From Neorhizobium galegae (GTDB lineage Bacteria; Pseudomonadota; Alphaproteobacteria; Rhizobiales; Rhizobiaceae), in contig NZ_CP090095.1 in NCBI RefSeq assembly GCF_021391675.1, positions 2,237,501 to 2,301,500 of the forward strand: a DNA stretch of 64,000 nucleotides. Reading direction: 5' to 3'. Below are positions 54,424-63,220 of this stretch, piece after piece. The stretch's first letter is position 1. Every line of letters begins with the position of its first letter. A model generated the notes under the pieces. It was given only the letters and a program-made list of their open reading frames with translations, ran no database searches and had not been told where the DNA came from. The translations under genes were made by a program, and so were the position numbers.

Positions 54424-55073
54424 AACTGGTCCTTTTCGATTGCGACGGCACGCTGGTCGACAGCGCGAACCTGATCCATGAAACCATGCGCCGCACCTTT
54501 GCCCATTTCGGCAAGCCGGAGCCCAAGGTTGAAGACACCAAGGCGATCATCGGGCTGACGCTCGACATCGCCATTGCCCGCATGCAGGGCAAGCCGCATG
54601 CGGACGACGAAGCCGTCGAGATGATGGCCTATTACAAGACGCTGTTTGCCGTCGTGCGCCAGGATCTCGGTTTCAGGGAGCCGTTGTTCGAAGGGATTCG
54701 CGAACTGATCGACGCGATCGGTCCGCGCAAGGATCTGCTGATCGGCGCGGTGACCGGCAAATCGCGGCGCGGCCTGAAGCTGGTCGTGGAGACGCATGGG
54801 TTCGACAAGTATTTCATGGTGTCGCGCACCGCCGACGACTGCCCCTCGAAACCGCATCCGGCGATGGTGACCGAATGCTGCGACGAGACCGGCATGAAAC
54901 CGTCCGATACCCTTGTCATCGGCGATGCCATTTACGATATGCAGATGGCGAAGGCGGCCGGTACCACGGCGATCGGCGTTGCCTGGGGTTACGCCTCGGT
55001 GGACGAGCTGAACAAGGCCGGAGCCGACGCGATCATCCATCATCCGAGCGAGTTGCTGAGCCATATCGGCTGA
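54420..55073 (+). CDS. HAD-IA family hydrolase (phosphoglycolate phosphatase-like)
   Basis: The 217-residue protein starts with the HAD motif KLVLFDCDGTLVDSANLIHE (DxDGT), then has VTGKSRRGLKLVV (motif II region), CPSKPHPAMV with the lysine, and IGDAIYDMQMAKAAG (motif IV, GDxxxD). It is a phosphatase of the Gph/YihX type; substrate unknown. The ATG at 54420 overlaps the stop of the preceding gene. Confidence 0.92.
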   Translation: MKLVLFDCDGTLVDSANLIHETMRRTFAHFGKPEPKVEDTKAIIGLTLDIAIARMQGKPHADDEAVEMMAYYKTLFAVVRQDLGFREPLFEGIRELIDAIGPRKDLLIGAVTGKSRRGLKLVVETHGFDKYFMVSRTADDCPSKPHPAMVTECCDETGMKPSDTLVIGDAIYDMQMAKAAGTTAIGVAWGYASVDELNKAGADAIIHHPSELLSHIG

Positions 55074-55085
55074 GGTTTTATTTCC

Positions 55086-55877
55086 ATGCGTGACATGTTT
55101 CCCGATCCATCCGAAGCGCTGAGCCATCCGGACCCGACGCGGCGGGCGCAGATCCAGATGCACAAGCCGCTGCCGAAGCGCTTCTACAAGGAAGTATCGG
55201 TTGCCGAAGGCGAGGGCGGCCACGCCATCCATCTCGACGGCCGGCCGGTCCGGACGCCCGCCAAGAACGGGCTCATGGCACCGACAGCGCGGCTTGCCGA
55301 ACTGATCCGCGACGAATGGGCGAACCAGGTGGATGTGATCGATCCCGGCACCATGCCGGTGACGCGGCTCGTCAACACGGCGATCGACGGCATCGCGATA
55401 GATCCGCAGGCGGTGTTCGAGGATATCCTGCGGTTCTCTTCGAGCGACTTGCTCTGCTACCGCGCCGAAGCACCGGAAAACCTGGTGGCACGCCAGAACG
55501 ACCTGTGGGACCCGATCGTCGATTGGGCGGCGAACGAACTCGGCGCCCGCTTCATCCTGGTCGAAGGCGTGATGCCGCAGGAACAGCCGAAGGAGGCGAC
55601 GGCCGCCTTTGCGGTGACCCTGAAGAAATACGATACGCCGATCGAACTCGCCGTGCTGCACACGGTGACGACGCTGACCGGCTCGGCGATCCTGGCGCTC
55701 GCGTTTGCGGAAGGCCACCTGACCGCCGACGAGGCCTGGACGCTCGCCCACCTCGACGAGGACTGGACGAACGAACATTGGGGCGCGGACGCGGAGGCCG
55801 AGCATCGGCGCGCCAAGCGGTTCAAGGAAATGCGGGCGGCAACCGAAACTTTTCTTGCCTTGAAGCCCTCGGCTTAA
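55086..55877 (+). CDS. ATP12 family F1-ATPase assembly chaperone
   Basis: The 263-residue protein matches ATP12, the chaperone for the F1 alpha subunit of mitochondria and alphaproteobacteria. KRFYKEVSVAEGEGGHAIHL, PTARLAELIRDEWANQVDVI with the conserved glutamate region, and DLLCYRAEAPENLVARQNDL are hallmarks, as is the C-terminal LAHLDEDWTNEHWG. It starts 12 bases after the HAD gene. Confidence 0.93.
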   Translation: MRDMFPDPSEALSHPDPTRRAQIQMHKPLPKRFYKEVSVAEGEGGHAIHLDGRPVRTPAKNGLMAPTARLAELIRDEWANQVDVIDPGTMPVTRLVNTAIDGIAIDPQAVFEDILRFSSSDLLCYRAEAPENLVARQNDLWDPIVDWAANELGARFILVEGVMPQEQPKEATAAFAVTLKKYDTPIELAVLHTVTTLTGSAILALAFAEGHLTADEAWTLAHLDEDWTNEHWGADAEAEHRRAKRFKEMRAATETFLALKPSA

Positions 55878-55934
55878 TCGTTCTCTAACCGTGTTCGTTG
55901 GAACATCTGAAGGTGCCGTCTTGCAGGTCCCTTC

Positions 55935-56424
55935 ATGTTTCGTCGTCTGTCTCGTTTCTGTCTCATTGCTTTGACGGCCCTGCCGCTGATGTCGTTCCGT
56001 CTGGAACAGGCAAATACGGCGCAGGAAAAACTTCTCTATGACGTGCGCGGCGCTTTCGTGACCGCGCGGCCGGATGTGCCAGAAGGGATTGGTGATCGCC
56101 ACCGACATGCTGGTCGACGAGGCGATCCGTGCAACCGTCAGGTCGATCGCCCTGCCGCGGACGATCATCTCGGTGCGCATCGACGAGATGTCGCATCTGC
56201 CGATGCTGATCGGCAGCCGGCATGAGGCGAAGGTGACGGTGCAGGCGATATCGGTGAATACCGGCGAACCGATCGCCAGGGGGACATTCAAGACGTCGAT
56301 CTTCCTGCTGGACGGAGATACCGCGGACCGTGACCTCGCCGAAAAGATCGCCGACCGCATCTCCGGCGAATTCCGCCTCGACGGCCAGCGCCGCCCGACC
56401 ATGGCGACCGCGCTGTTTCCGTGA
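55935..56424 (+). pseudogene. Secreted conserved protein split by a frameshift
   Basis: The first frame, from an ATG at 55935, encodes a signal peptide (RLSRFCLIALTALPLMSFRL) and EKLLYDVRGAFVTARPDVPE. At the G-run 56085-56087 the frame is lost. The next frame carries on immediately as GLVIATDMLVDEAIRATVRS through SRHEAKVTVQAISVNTGEPI to ALFP and stops at 56424. Deleting one G restores a single protein of about 162 residues. The two halves are consecutive parts of one conserved rhizobial protein. Real pseudogene or sequencing error cannot be told apart here. Confidence 0.75.
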
Positions 56425-56427
56425 GAC

Positions 56428-56667
56428 CTAGGAAACGTATTTGTGCAGGATCGAATTGATCAGCGTCTGATAGGGCATGCCCTGTTCAAGCGCCTTGGCT
56501 TTCAGGCGTGCGGCCCTGCCGTTTACTTTCGATCGCGCCCTGCGCGCGGCATCTTGCCAGACGCGTCTGCGGTTTTCGGTGTCGCCAACCGGCACCCATT
56601 CGTCGGTCTCCGATAGCGCGATGATTTCCTGTTCGCTGAGTTCGCCGGCGGACCCGCTCTTGCTCAC
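56428..56667 (-). CDS. Putative CopG/BrnA-like antitoxin, no toxin seen
   Basis: The 79-residue protein is charged and ends KAKALEQGMPYQTLINSILH followed by KYVS, a signature of BrnA/CopG ribbon-helix-helix-type antitoxins. Its start is a GTG with GGAGAGGGTC upstream. In BrnTA and related operons the toxin gene lies directly upstream, but the 66 bases between 56668 and the fghA stop hold no toxin frame. It is therefore an orphan or a decayed operon. Confidence 0.65.
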   Translation of the reverse strand: MSKSGSAGELSEQEIIALSETDEWVPVGDTENRRRVWQDAARRARSKVNGRAARLKAKALEQGMPYQTLINSILHKYVS

Positions 56668-56733
56668 GACCTGACCCTCTCCATAACAACGCCAGCCTTT
56701 TATCTCTACCTAAAAGTGCGTCCGATCAAGAGC

Positions 56734-57567
56734 TCAGCCCAGCCGTTCCGCGTGCCAGCGCAGGTGATCGTCCATGAAGGTCGAGATGAAATAATACGAG
56801 TGATCGTAGCGCTCGTGCATCCGCAGCGTCACGTCGATATCCGTTCCCTTGGCCGCCTCCTCGAACAGCCAGGGGCGCAGGCCGTTTTCGAGAAAGCCGT
56901 CGGCCTTGCCCTGGTCGATCAGGAATTCCGGAAAGCGGGCGCCGTCTTCGACCAGTGCGCAGGCATCATATTGGCGCCAGGCCGAGGGGTCGGCGCCAAG
57001 ATATTTCTCGAAGGCGGATGCCGACCAGTCGGCGGTCGAGGGCTCGACGATCGGCGCGAAGGCGGAGCAGCTCTTGAAGCGGTCGGGGTTCCGGAGCGCG
57101 ATCGTCATCGCGCCGTGACCGCCCATGGAATGGCCGAAAATGCCCTGGCGGTCCATGTCCATGCGAAAATGCTGGCTGACGAAGTTCGGCAGTTCCTCGG
57201 TGATGTAGGTGTACATCTGATAATGCTCGGCCCACGGCTTTTCCGTCGCATCGAGATAGAAGCCGGCGCCCTTGCCCATCTGCCAGTTGGTGAGCTCGTC
57301 CGGCACGTCATTGCCGCGCGGGCTGGTATCCGGGCAGATGACGATCAGCCCGAGTTCCGCGGCCATCCGCCTGTATTCGCCCTTTTCCATGACGTTGGCA
57401 TGGGTGCAGGTGAGGCCCGAAAGATACCAGACGACCGGGCAGGGCTCCTTGATCGCCTGCGGCGGCACGAAGACGGCGAACGTCATCTCGCATTTGCAGG
57501 CTTCGGATTCGTGCATGAACACGCCCTGCATGCCGCCGAACGCGGTGTTCTGGGAAAGGACCTTCAT
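56734..57567 (-). CDS. fghA: S-formylglutathione hydrolase
   Basis: The 277-residue esterase-D-like enzyme hydrolyses S-formylglutathione to formate and glutathione, the second step of glutathione-dependent formaldehyde detoxification. Features: FAVFVPPQAIKEPCPVVWYL, GHSMGGHGAMTIALRNP with the nucleophile Ser, and HERYDHSYYFISTFMDDHLR with the catalytic histidine. The class III ADH for the first step is at 59076, three genes away on the same strand. Confidence 0.95.
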   Translation of the reverse strand: MKVLSQNTAFGGMQGVFMHESEACKCEMTFAVFVPPQAIKEPCPVVWYLSGLTCTHANVMEKGEYRRMAAELGLIVICPDTSPRGNDVPDELTNWQMGKGAGFYLDATEKPWAEHYQMYTYITEELPNFVSQHFRMDMDRQGIFGHSMGGHGAMTIALRNPDRFKSCSAFAPIVEPSTADWSASAFEKYLGADPSAWRQYDACALVEDGARFPEFLIDQGKADGFLENGLRPWLFEEAAKGTDIDVTLRMHERYDHSYYFISTFMDDHLRWHAERLG

Positions 57568-57585
57568 CGACGCTCCTCGAAGATA

Positions 57586-58269
57586 TCAGTTGCTCATCGA
57601 CACGACGGCGTTGACGGCCGCGGCGACAAGGACGGTGTTGAAAAAGAAGGACACGACCGCATGCAGGAGGTTGATGCGGCGCATGCCGGTCGTGGTGATC
57701 TGGACGTCCGAAGTCTGGGCGGTCATGCCGATGACGAACGAGAAATAGAGAAAATCGTAGGCGCCGGGCTCGTCGGTTTCGGGAAAATCGAGGCCGCCGC
57801 GCTTCGCCTCGTTCTGCTCGGCCTGCTCGTCCGGCCGCCAGAAGCGGTGGGCGTAATGCATGGCGAACATCGTGTGGATCGTCAGCCAGCCGAGCACGAC
57901 GGATGCGAAGGCAAGCGACACGGCGGCAAGGCCCGCAGGCTGCGAACGGTTCAGCGCTTCGAACAGCGAAACCACGGCAGCGGCAACGGCGAGCAAAGTT
58001 ACCCCCAAGATGACCGGCGCGGGCTCGTCGTCGTTTTGGCCTTTCTTTCTGAACGTGGCGCCATCGAGCTTCGGGATGCGGGCGGCCATCATGACGAGGT
58101 AGATCAGGAAGAAGACGATGACTGCAATGCCGGGCGCGAGTTCCGGCACGTAAAGGAGCAGGAACGGCAGACAGACCAGCGAGGCTATGGTGCCGGCGAA
58201 GAACGGGCCATGCCGGTGATAGGTCACTCTGCGCCAGGGGCTCGGCATCCGGGTTTTCCGATCGCTCAC
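57586..58269 (-). CDS. DUF1345 membrane protein
   Basis: The 227-residue protein has four to five hydrophobic segments and starts with a short basic tail (DRKTRMPSPWRRVTYHRHGP). HTMFAMHYAHRFWRPDEQ and DFLYFSFVIGMTAQTSDVQI are conserved DUF1345 motifs. Function unknown. It overlaps the UPF0178 gene by 4 bases (58266-58269) and lies 18 bases upstream of fghA on the same strand, so all three may be co-transcribed. Confidence 0.9.
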   Translation of the reverse strand: MSDRKTRMPSPWRRVTYHRHGPFFAGTIASLVCLPFLLLYVPELAPGIAVIVFFLIYLVMMAARIPKLDGATFRKKGQNDDEPAPVILGVTLLAVAAAVVSLFEALNRSQPAGLAAVSLAFASVVLGWLTIHTMFAMHYAHRFWRPDEQAEQNEAKRGGLDFPETDEPGAYDFLYFSFVIGMTAQTSDVQITTTGMRRINLLHAVVSFFFNTVLVAAAVNAVVSMSN

Positions 58270-58713
58270 GTGGCTGATTTGGCGCGGCGGCAGAGCCTGT
58301 CCAGCGTTTCCAGGAATTTCGAGCGGTCGCGCGGCGAAAAGGCGGCGTTGTAGCCCTTGCTTTCTCCGGTCTCGCGCAGATGCGCCCCAAGGTCGCGCAT
58401 GGCGCTCGCCATGCCGATATTGGTCTCGTCGAAGACCCGGCCGGTCGGGCCGGTCACCAGCGCGCCCGATGCAACACAGCGTACCGCCAGCGGCACGTCG
58501 GCGGTAACGACGATATCGGTGGGTCCGGCGCGTTCGGCGATCCAGTTGTCGGCGGCGTCGAAACCGGCCGAGACGATGACGTTGTGGACCATCGGATCAC
58601 GAGAGGGTCGCAGGCCGGAATTGGCGACGAACGTCACTTCGAGGTTATGGCGTTCCGCGACTTTCAGAGATCTCCGGCTTGACCGGACAGGCATCGGCGT
58701 CGACGTAGATCAT
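58266..58713 (-). pseudogene. UPF0178 (YaiI/YqxD) protein with an early frameshift
   Basis: An ATG at 58713 gives MIYVDADACPVKPEI, the exact start expected of UPF0178 proteins. The frame is then lost at AGATCTCTG (around 58668 on the plus strand). The expected continuation KVAERHNLEVTFVANSGLRP appears in the next frame and runs uninterrupted to the stop at 58266. One extra base accounts for this. Downstream motifs SGLRPSRDPMVHNVIVSAGF are well preserved, so the change is recent or an assembly error. Function of the family: predicted nucleic-acid-binding PIN-like; not established. Confidence 0.8.
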
Positions 58714-58742
58714 GAATGGATAACTCCGGCCCAATCCGGCGA

Positions 58743-58789
58743 CCTCCCGCGCGACGGGAGGCAGCGTAGCCCGCCCCAGCGGGCTACGC
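58743..58789. terminator. Two adjacent hairpins upstream of UPF0178 gene
   Basis: CCTCCCG (58743-58749) pairs with CGGGAGG (58755-58761). Immediately after, GCGTAGCCCGC (58764-58774) pairs with GCGGGCTACGC (58779-58789), an 11-bp perfect stem. They lie between UPF0178 and DUF1508 and may terminate the DUF1508 transcript on the minus strand, or form a small intergenic repeat. Confidence 0.5.
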
Positions 58790-58801
58790 GCAGGATATGG
58801 C

Positions 58802-58990
58802 TCAGGCGACGGAGGTCGTCTGGTCGTCGACTGCTGCGCCGGGTACGTTTTTCTTGATCGATTCTATGGCCGAAACGGCGGAAGCCTTGGCCGAATACCC
58901 TTCCGAAGAGAACATCGCCTGGCCGTTCGAAGCCTTGAAGCGAAAACGGTATTCCCCGGCCTTGTCCTGGTAGATTTCGAACTTGTACAT
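58802..58990 (-). CDS. DUF1508 (YegP-like) protein
   Basis: The 62-residue single-repeat protein has FEIYQDKAGEYRFRFKASNG and GYSAKASAVSAIESIKKNVP, matching the YegP/DUF1508 fold. Function unknown. ATG at 58990 follows GAGGAACGC. Single gene between UPF0178 and the class III ADH. Confidence 0.9.
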   Translation of the reverse strand: MYKFEIYQDKAGEYRFRFKASNGQAMFSSEGYSAKASAVSAIESIKKNVPGAAVDDQTTSVA

Positions 58991-59075
58991 CTTCTGCGTT
59001 CCTCACATTAAACGGAGTTAAATCCTAGTCTATTCGCAGCATTGGAGCGTGTTCCGGAACGTGTCGGAACCGCGC

Positions 59076-60203
59076 TCAATAAATTACTACGCTGCGAATC
59101 GATTCGCCGCCATGCATCAGCTCGAAACCCTTGTTGATGTCCTCGAGCGGCATCGTGTGGGTGATCATCGGATCGATCTCGATCTTGCCCTCCATGTACC
59201 AGTCGACGATCTTCGGCACGTCGGTGCGGCCGCGGGCGCCGCCGAAGGCGGTGCCCATCCAGGTGCGGCCGGTAACGAGTTGGAAGGGGCGGGTGGAAAT
59301 TTCCTGGCCGGCGCCGGCAACGCCTATTACCACCGACTTGCCCCAGCCGCGATGCGACGCTTCCAGCGCCTGGCGCATGACCCTGGTGTTGCCGGTGCAG
59401 TCGAACGTGTAGTCGGCTCCGCCGATCTGGTCGGCTCCACGTTTCGTCAGGTTGACGAGATAGGGGACTATATCGCCGTCGACTTCCTTCGGATTGACGA
59501 AATGGGTCATGCCGAAGCGTTCGCCCCAGGCCTTCTTGTCGTTGTTCAGATCGACGCCGATGATCATGTCGGCACCGGCAAGCCGCAGGCCCTGGATGAC
59601 GTTCAAACCGATGCCGCCGAGGCCGAAGACGATGGCAGTTGCGCCGATCTCCACCTTGGCGGTGTTGATGACCGCACCGATGCCCGTGGTGACGCCGCAG
59701 CCGATGTAGCAGACCTTGTCGAAGGGGGCGCCCGGGTTGATCTTGGCAACCGCGATCTCCGGAAGGACCGTATAGTTCGCAAAGGTCGAGCAGCCCATGT
59801 AGTGATGGATCTTGTCCTTGCCGATCGAGAAGCGCGAGGTGCCGTCGGGCATCAGGCCCTGGCCCTGGGTGGAGCGGATCGCGGTGCAGAGATTGGTCTT
59901 GCGCGACAGGCAGGAGGGGCATTCGCGGCATTCCGGCGTATAGAGCGGAATGACGTGGTCGCCCTTCCTGACCGAGGTGACGCCGGGGCCGACGTCGACG
60001 ACGATGCCGGCGCCCTCATGGCCGAGGATCGCCGGAAAGAGGCCTTCAGGATCGGCGCCGGACAGGGTGAAATCATCGGTATGGCAGATGCCGGTCGCCT
60101 TCACCTCGATCAGCACTTCGCCGGCGCGCGGGCCTTCGAGCTGTACGGTCATGACTTCGAGCGGTTTGCCAGCCTGAACGGCGACGGCGGCGCGGACATC
60201 CAT
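59076..60203 (-). CDS. adhC: S-(hydroxymethyl)glutathione dehydrogenase / class III alcohol dehydrogenase
   Basis: The 375-residue zinc enzyme oxidises the formaldehyde-glutathione adduct to S-formylglutathione with NAD+. Catalytic zinc ligands are in [16 protein letters not shown] and [20 protein letters not shown]; the structural zinc cysteines are in [19 protein letters not shown]. The NAD fold [20 protein letters not shown] is clear. ATG at 60203 behind AGGGAGAAC. Works with fghA (56734). Confidence 0.96.
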   Translation of the reverse strand: MDVRAAVAVQAGKPLEVMTVQLEGPRAGEVLIEVKATGICHTDDFTLSGADPEGLFPAILGHEGAGIVVDVGPGVTSVRKGDHVIPLYTPECRECPSCLSRKTNLCTAIRSTQGQGLMPDGTSRFSIGKDKIHHYMGCSTFANYTVLPEIAVAKINPGAPFDKVCYIGCGVTTGIGAVINTAKVEIGATAIVFGLGGIGLNVIQGLRLAGADMIIGVDLNNDKKAWGERFGMTHFVNPKEVDGDIVPYLVNLTKRGADQIGGADYTFDCTGNTRVMRQALEASHRGWGKSVVIGVAGAGQEISTRPFQLVTGRTWMGTAFGGARGRTDVPKIVDWYMEGKIEIDPMITHTMPLEDINKGFELMHGGESIRSVVIY

Positions 60204-60308
60204 GATGTTCTCCCTTGAGGCTTTATAGATTCGGCGCGACCTTTGCACAGGCGAGGGGGCCGGCTCAAGCCGGAACGAGCCGTTCGCAGTCGTATTTCGG
60301 TGAGCGGA

Positions 60309-60923
60309 TCAAGGTCCGATGAGGGGCACGTGCGGGGACGTCGTGCGCGGCATCAGGCCGGTCAGGCGCGGATCGTCGAGGACTTCGACCATCACGGCAT
60401 AGGGCGTGAACCCGGACCGCTGATAGAACTGCATTGCGGCCGGGTAGTCGAAGTGACAGGTATGCACCCAGAAACGGCGGATCGGATGCGCCCAGGCCTT
60501 CTCGATCGCCCAGTTCATCATGAAACGGCCGGCACCCTTGCCGATCGCACCCGCGACGAGGCCGAAATAGACGAGCTCGCATTCGCCCTGCTTCCGGAAA
60601 TCGAGCTCCAGGAGGCCGATCCGGCGGCCGCCGTCGAGAAGCGCGTAAATCTCGACCTTCGGATCATTAAGGACCGAAGCGAGTTCGTCCTCTCCCATGA
60701 CAAGCCGCGAGACCCACATCCAGCTCTCGCCGACCGCGCGGAACAGCGCGCGGTATTCGTCGGGAGCAGGAGACTGCCAGCGTTCCAAGACGAGCGTATC
60801 CGGCGCCGTCGCGGTTTTCCTGCGCGGCCTTTCGAGCATCTCGAGGCAGGTAACGACAGTGGCAATCTTGCCCGGAGGTACGGCGGAATAGCCGGACGGT
60901 AATGTGGGGTTTTCGCTTTTCAT
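60309..60923 (-). CDS. GNAT family N-acetyltransferase
   Basis: The 204-residue protein has an N-terminal ~40-residue extension (TATAPDTLVLERWQSPAPDE) and a GNAT core: RRIGLLELDFRKQGECELVY, FGLVAGAIGKGAGRFMMNWA with the acetyl-CoA loop (variant of Q/RxxGxG/A), and HTCHFDYPAAMQFYQRSGFT with the beta5-alpha4 tyrosine region. Substrate unknown. ATG at 60923 is preferred; the open frame to 61220 is not supported. Downstream of adhC but in the same direction only. Confidence 0.85.
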   Translation of the reverse strand: MKSENPTLPSGYSAVPPGKIATVVTCLEMLERPRRKTATAPDTLVLERWQSPAPDEYRALFRAVGESWMWVSRLVMGEDELASVLNDPKVEIYALLDGGRRIGLLELDFRKQGECELVYFGLVAGAIGKGAGRFMMNWAIEKAWAHPIRRFWVHTCHFDYPAAMQFYQRSGFTPYAVMVEVLDDPRLTGLMPRTTSPHVPLIGP

Positions 60924-61000
60924 GTAACCTTTGGAGCCGCTTGGCGGGTTGATGTCAATGGGCGGAGACGTCGATGGCAAGTGATGTCGAGGGCAGGTGA

Positions 61001-62269
61001 TCAGCCGAAAAGGCGGTCGCAGGCGTATACGATACCGTGGGAATGGATGGCGACCGCGGCGTAGAGACCAAGGCCCGCCATCAGCCGCTCGCCCGGATGC
61101 ATGGGGTCGAGACTTTCGCGCGGCTTGGCGGACGAAATGCCCATCAGGCTCATCAGCGTGAAGACGGCAAGTGCCGCGATCAGGGCCGTCGACGACAGTC
61201 CGATCCGGTAACCGACCCACAGCATCAAAAGCGTGATTCCGAAACTGCCGGTGACAAGCAGGCTGCGGGTCGGAAAGATCTGTCTCAGCACCCGGCCGCC
61301 GTCGAACTGGGTCATCGGCAGAAGATTGAGGAGGTTGAAGGCCCCGAGGATCAGCAGGAAGACCAGAGCCGGTTCACGCAGGGACGAGGACAATAGGTGG
61401 GCGTTTGAGAGGTCGTGGACGGAAATCACCACCGGTACGAGGAAGGCGGACATGCCTGCGCCCATGAGCGCGCAGGTGGCGACTTCGAAGCGGCTGTTGT
61501 AGGGCCGCCCGCCGATGGCGATGCCTCCGAGAAACGGCACGAAGATCATCCTGACCCGTTCATGCCCGAAGGCGCGATAGGCCGCCATGTGCCCCAGCTC
61601 GTGCAGCACGATGACCAGCGTCAGGATTATGGAAATCGTCAGGCCCGCCGCGGTGAGCCCGAAAAAGGGCCAGAGCAGCAGCGTCGAGAGGAGCGCCAGG
61701 ACTATCTGGACGACCGGGTGTTCGATCATGCCGCCTGTTTTCGGCCGGCCGTTTTTCAGCCAGGCAGTCAACGACGAAAGCTCACGGCGGATCATGAAAT
61801 AGCGAAACAGGTAGACGGCGAGGCCGCGATAGTCGTCCGTCTGGGCGAGGGTGATCGTGGAACCGCCGGGCACGGCCGACACGGCGCGGTATTCCTCGAA
61901 GTTGCGCCAGAAAGAAATGTCGAGCGCGGTGTCGTCGACCACGCGTGCACGGCTCTCGTAGCTGCGCTGCGTACTGTCGACATTTTCCTCCACCTTGAAG
62001 ACCCGCCGGATCGGCGCACCGTGGCGATCGGGATGGCTGTAGGCGATCTCGATCCCGCCGCGCTCCCTTTCCGTCCCTGAGGAGAGGATCGAAGGGTTCC
62101 AGCTCGCTTCCTCGCCACCGGGGTGAAAGGCGTGCCAGAGACGTTCAGGAGCGATTTCGAGCGTCCGATGCAGCGTGATGGTGCGGCGGCCGACGGGTGC
62201 AGCCATCAGCAGCCAGAGCAGACCGAGATTGATCGTCAGCAATAGGACGGCGGAGACAATGGGAGTCAT
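61001..62269 (-). CDS. M50 site-2 protease with N-terminal SRPBCC-like domain
   Basis: The 422-residue protein has an N-terminal hydrophobic segment, a soluble domain (about residues 30-185) starting with TITLHRTLEIAPERLWHAFH as in SRPBCC/START proteins, then a membrane protease. The metal motif is VIVLHELGHMAAYRAFGHER and the second is FNLLNLLPMTQFDGGRVLRQ (NLLPxxxxDGG), characteristic of intramembrane site-2 proteases. About seven helices follow. ATG at 62269 with GAGGTCGAT before; 62299 is an alternative. No anti-sigma factor adjacent, so its substrate is unknown. Confidence 0.9.
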   Translation of the reverse strand: MTPIVSAVLLLTINLGLLWLLMAAPVGRRTITLHRTLEIAPERLWHAFHPGGEEASWNPSILSSGTERERGGIEIAYSHPDRHGAPIRRVFKVEENVDSTQRSYESRARVVDDTALDISFWRNFEEYRAVSAVPGGSTITLAQTDDYRGLAVYLFRYFMIRRELSSLTAWLKNGRPKTGGMIEHPVVQIVLALLSTLLLWPFFGLTAAGLTISIILTLVIVLHELGHMAAYRAFGHERVRMIFVPFLGGIAIGGRPYNSRFEVATCALMGAGMSAFLVPVVISVHDLSNAHLLSSSLREPALVFLLILGAFNLLNLLPMTQFDGGRVLRQIFPTRSLLVTGSFGITLLMLWVGYRIGLSSTALIAALAVFTLMSLMGISSAKPRESLDPMHPGERLMAGLGLYAAVAIHSHGIVYACDRLFG

Positions 62270-62406
62270 ATCGACCTCGGGAGCCTGTCGGCTCGCCATT
62301 GGCCGATCATCACGGACACCATTAGGCCGATTGATTTTCCAGGCGGTTTAGCCAACCGCTAAAATGTGAACGAGCAGCCGTGCAACGCGGCGCGACCGGC
62401 GGTTCG

Positions 62407-63126
62407 TCAGGCCGCCACCTCTCGCGTCATCAGGCGATGCCCGGCATCGGTCACCAGCCAGGGACCGGAGCGCAGCACGTCCTTCGGCCTTTCATAGGTC
62501 GCCACCGTGGCGATCATTTCCCGCCAGGCGGGATGATGGGCTTCAGCATCGGCCAGTTCGTCGATCCCGCGCAGGACGCGCGCTTCGACCGGCGAGAGCA
62601 TAAGCCGGCCACGTTCCATCGCGCCGCGCAGCACCCGCCAGATATAGGTGAGATCAAAGGCGGCGATGCCAGGAGAGTTGGGGCGGGCGGCGTGGTAGGC
62701 GCCGCGTGCGCCGGGCTCGAGGGCAAGGCGCACCTGGTCGAGAGCAAAGGCCGAGAGGCTCTCCGGCACCTCGGACGCCACTTCCATGGCATGCAGCAGC
62801 AATTCGAGCTCCAGCGCGGAATGAACGGCACCGTCGGCGGCGATCGTGCGCATCAGCCAGCTGGCTTTCGCGTCGTCGATGCGTCCCAGCGGCTCCGTGC
62901 CGCGCACGAGATATGCCGTCAGGCTTTCGACGAAATAGGTCGACCATTCGGGGCTTTGTTCGGGACAGGAATCATTCAGCGCAAAAAGGGCGAGCGCGTC
63001 TTCGGAGGAGCAAATGCCATCCGGGAACGCGTATTTGCGCAGCATCAAAATATCGTCGGCCACAATCCGACCCTTCCCGGCGATGACACATGCCGGAAAA
63101 GAAAAGCGGAACCCGCTCATCTTCAT
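62407..63126 (-). CDS. Conserved hypothetical (TerB-like) protein
   Basis: The 239-residue soluble protein has helix-rich sequence with TIAADGAVHSALELELLLHA (a TerB-like acidic helix) and ALDQVRLALEPGARGAYHAA, but no family can be named with certainty. Both ends are clear: MKMSGFRFSFPACVIAGKGR at the start and MTREVAA at the end. It is in the same orientation as the flanking M50 and EamA genes, with 94 bases to the EamA gene. Confidence 0.6.
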   Translation of the reverse strand: MKMSGFRFSFPACVIAGKGRIVADDILMLRKYAFPDGICSSEDALALFALNDSCPEQSPEWSTYFVESLTAYLVRGTEPLGRIDDAKASWLMRTIAADGAVHSALELELLLHAMEVASEVPESLSAFALDQVRLALEPGARGAYHAARPNSPGIAAFDLTYIWRVLRGAMERGRLMLSPVEARVLRGIDELADAEAHHPAWREMIATVATYERPKDVLRSGPWLVTDAGHRLMTREVAA

Positions 63127-63220
63127 TTCTCCGTTTCATCATGAAACTCAATGTGGGTGATAATTGAGAGAAGTTGAGAGGCAGAAAAGAAGCGCGGTTA
63201 ACCGGTGGGAAACGGCGCCT

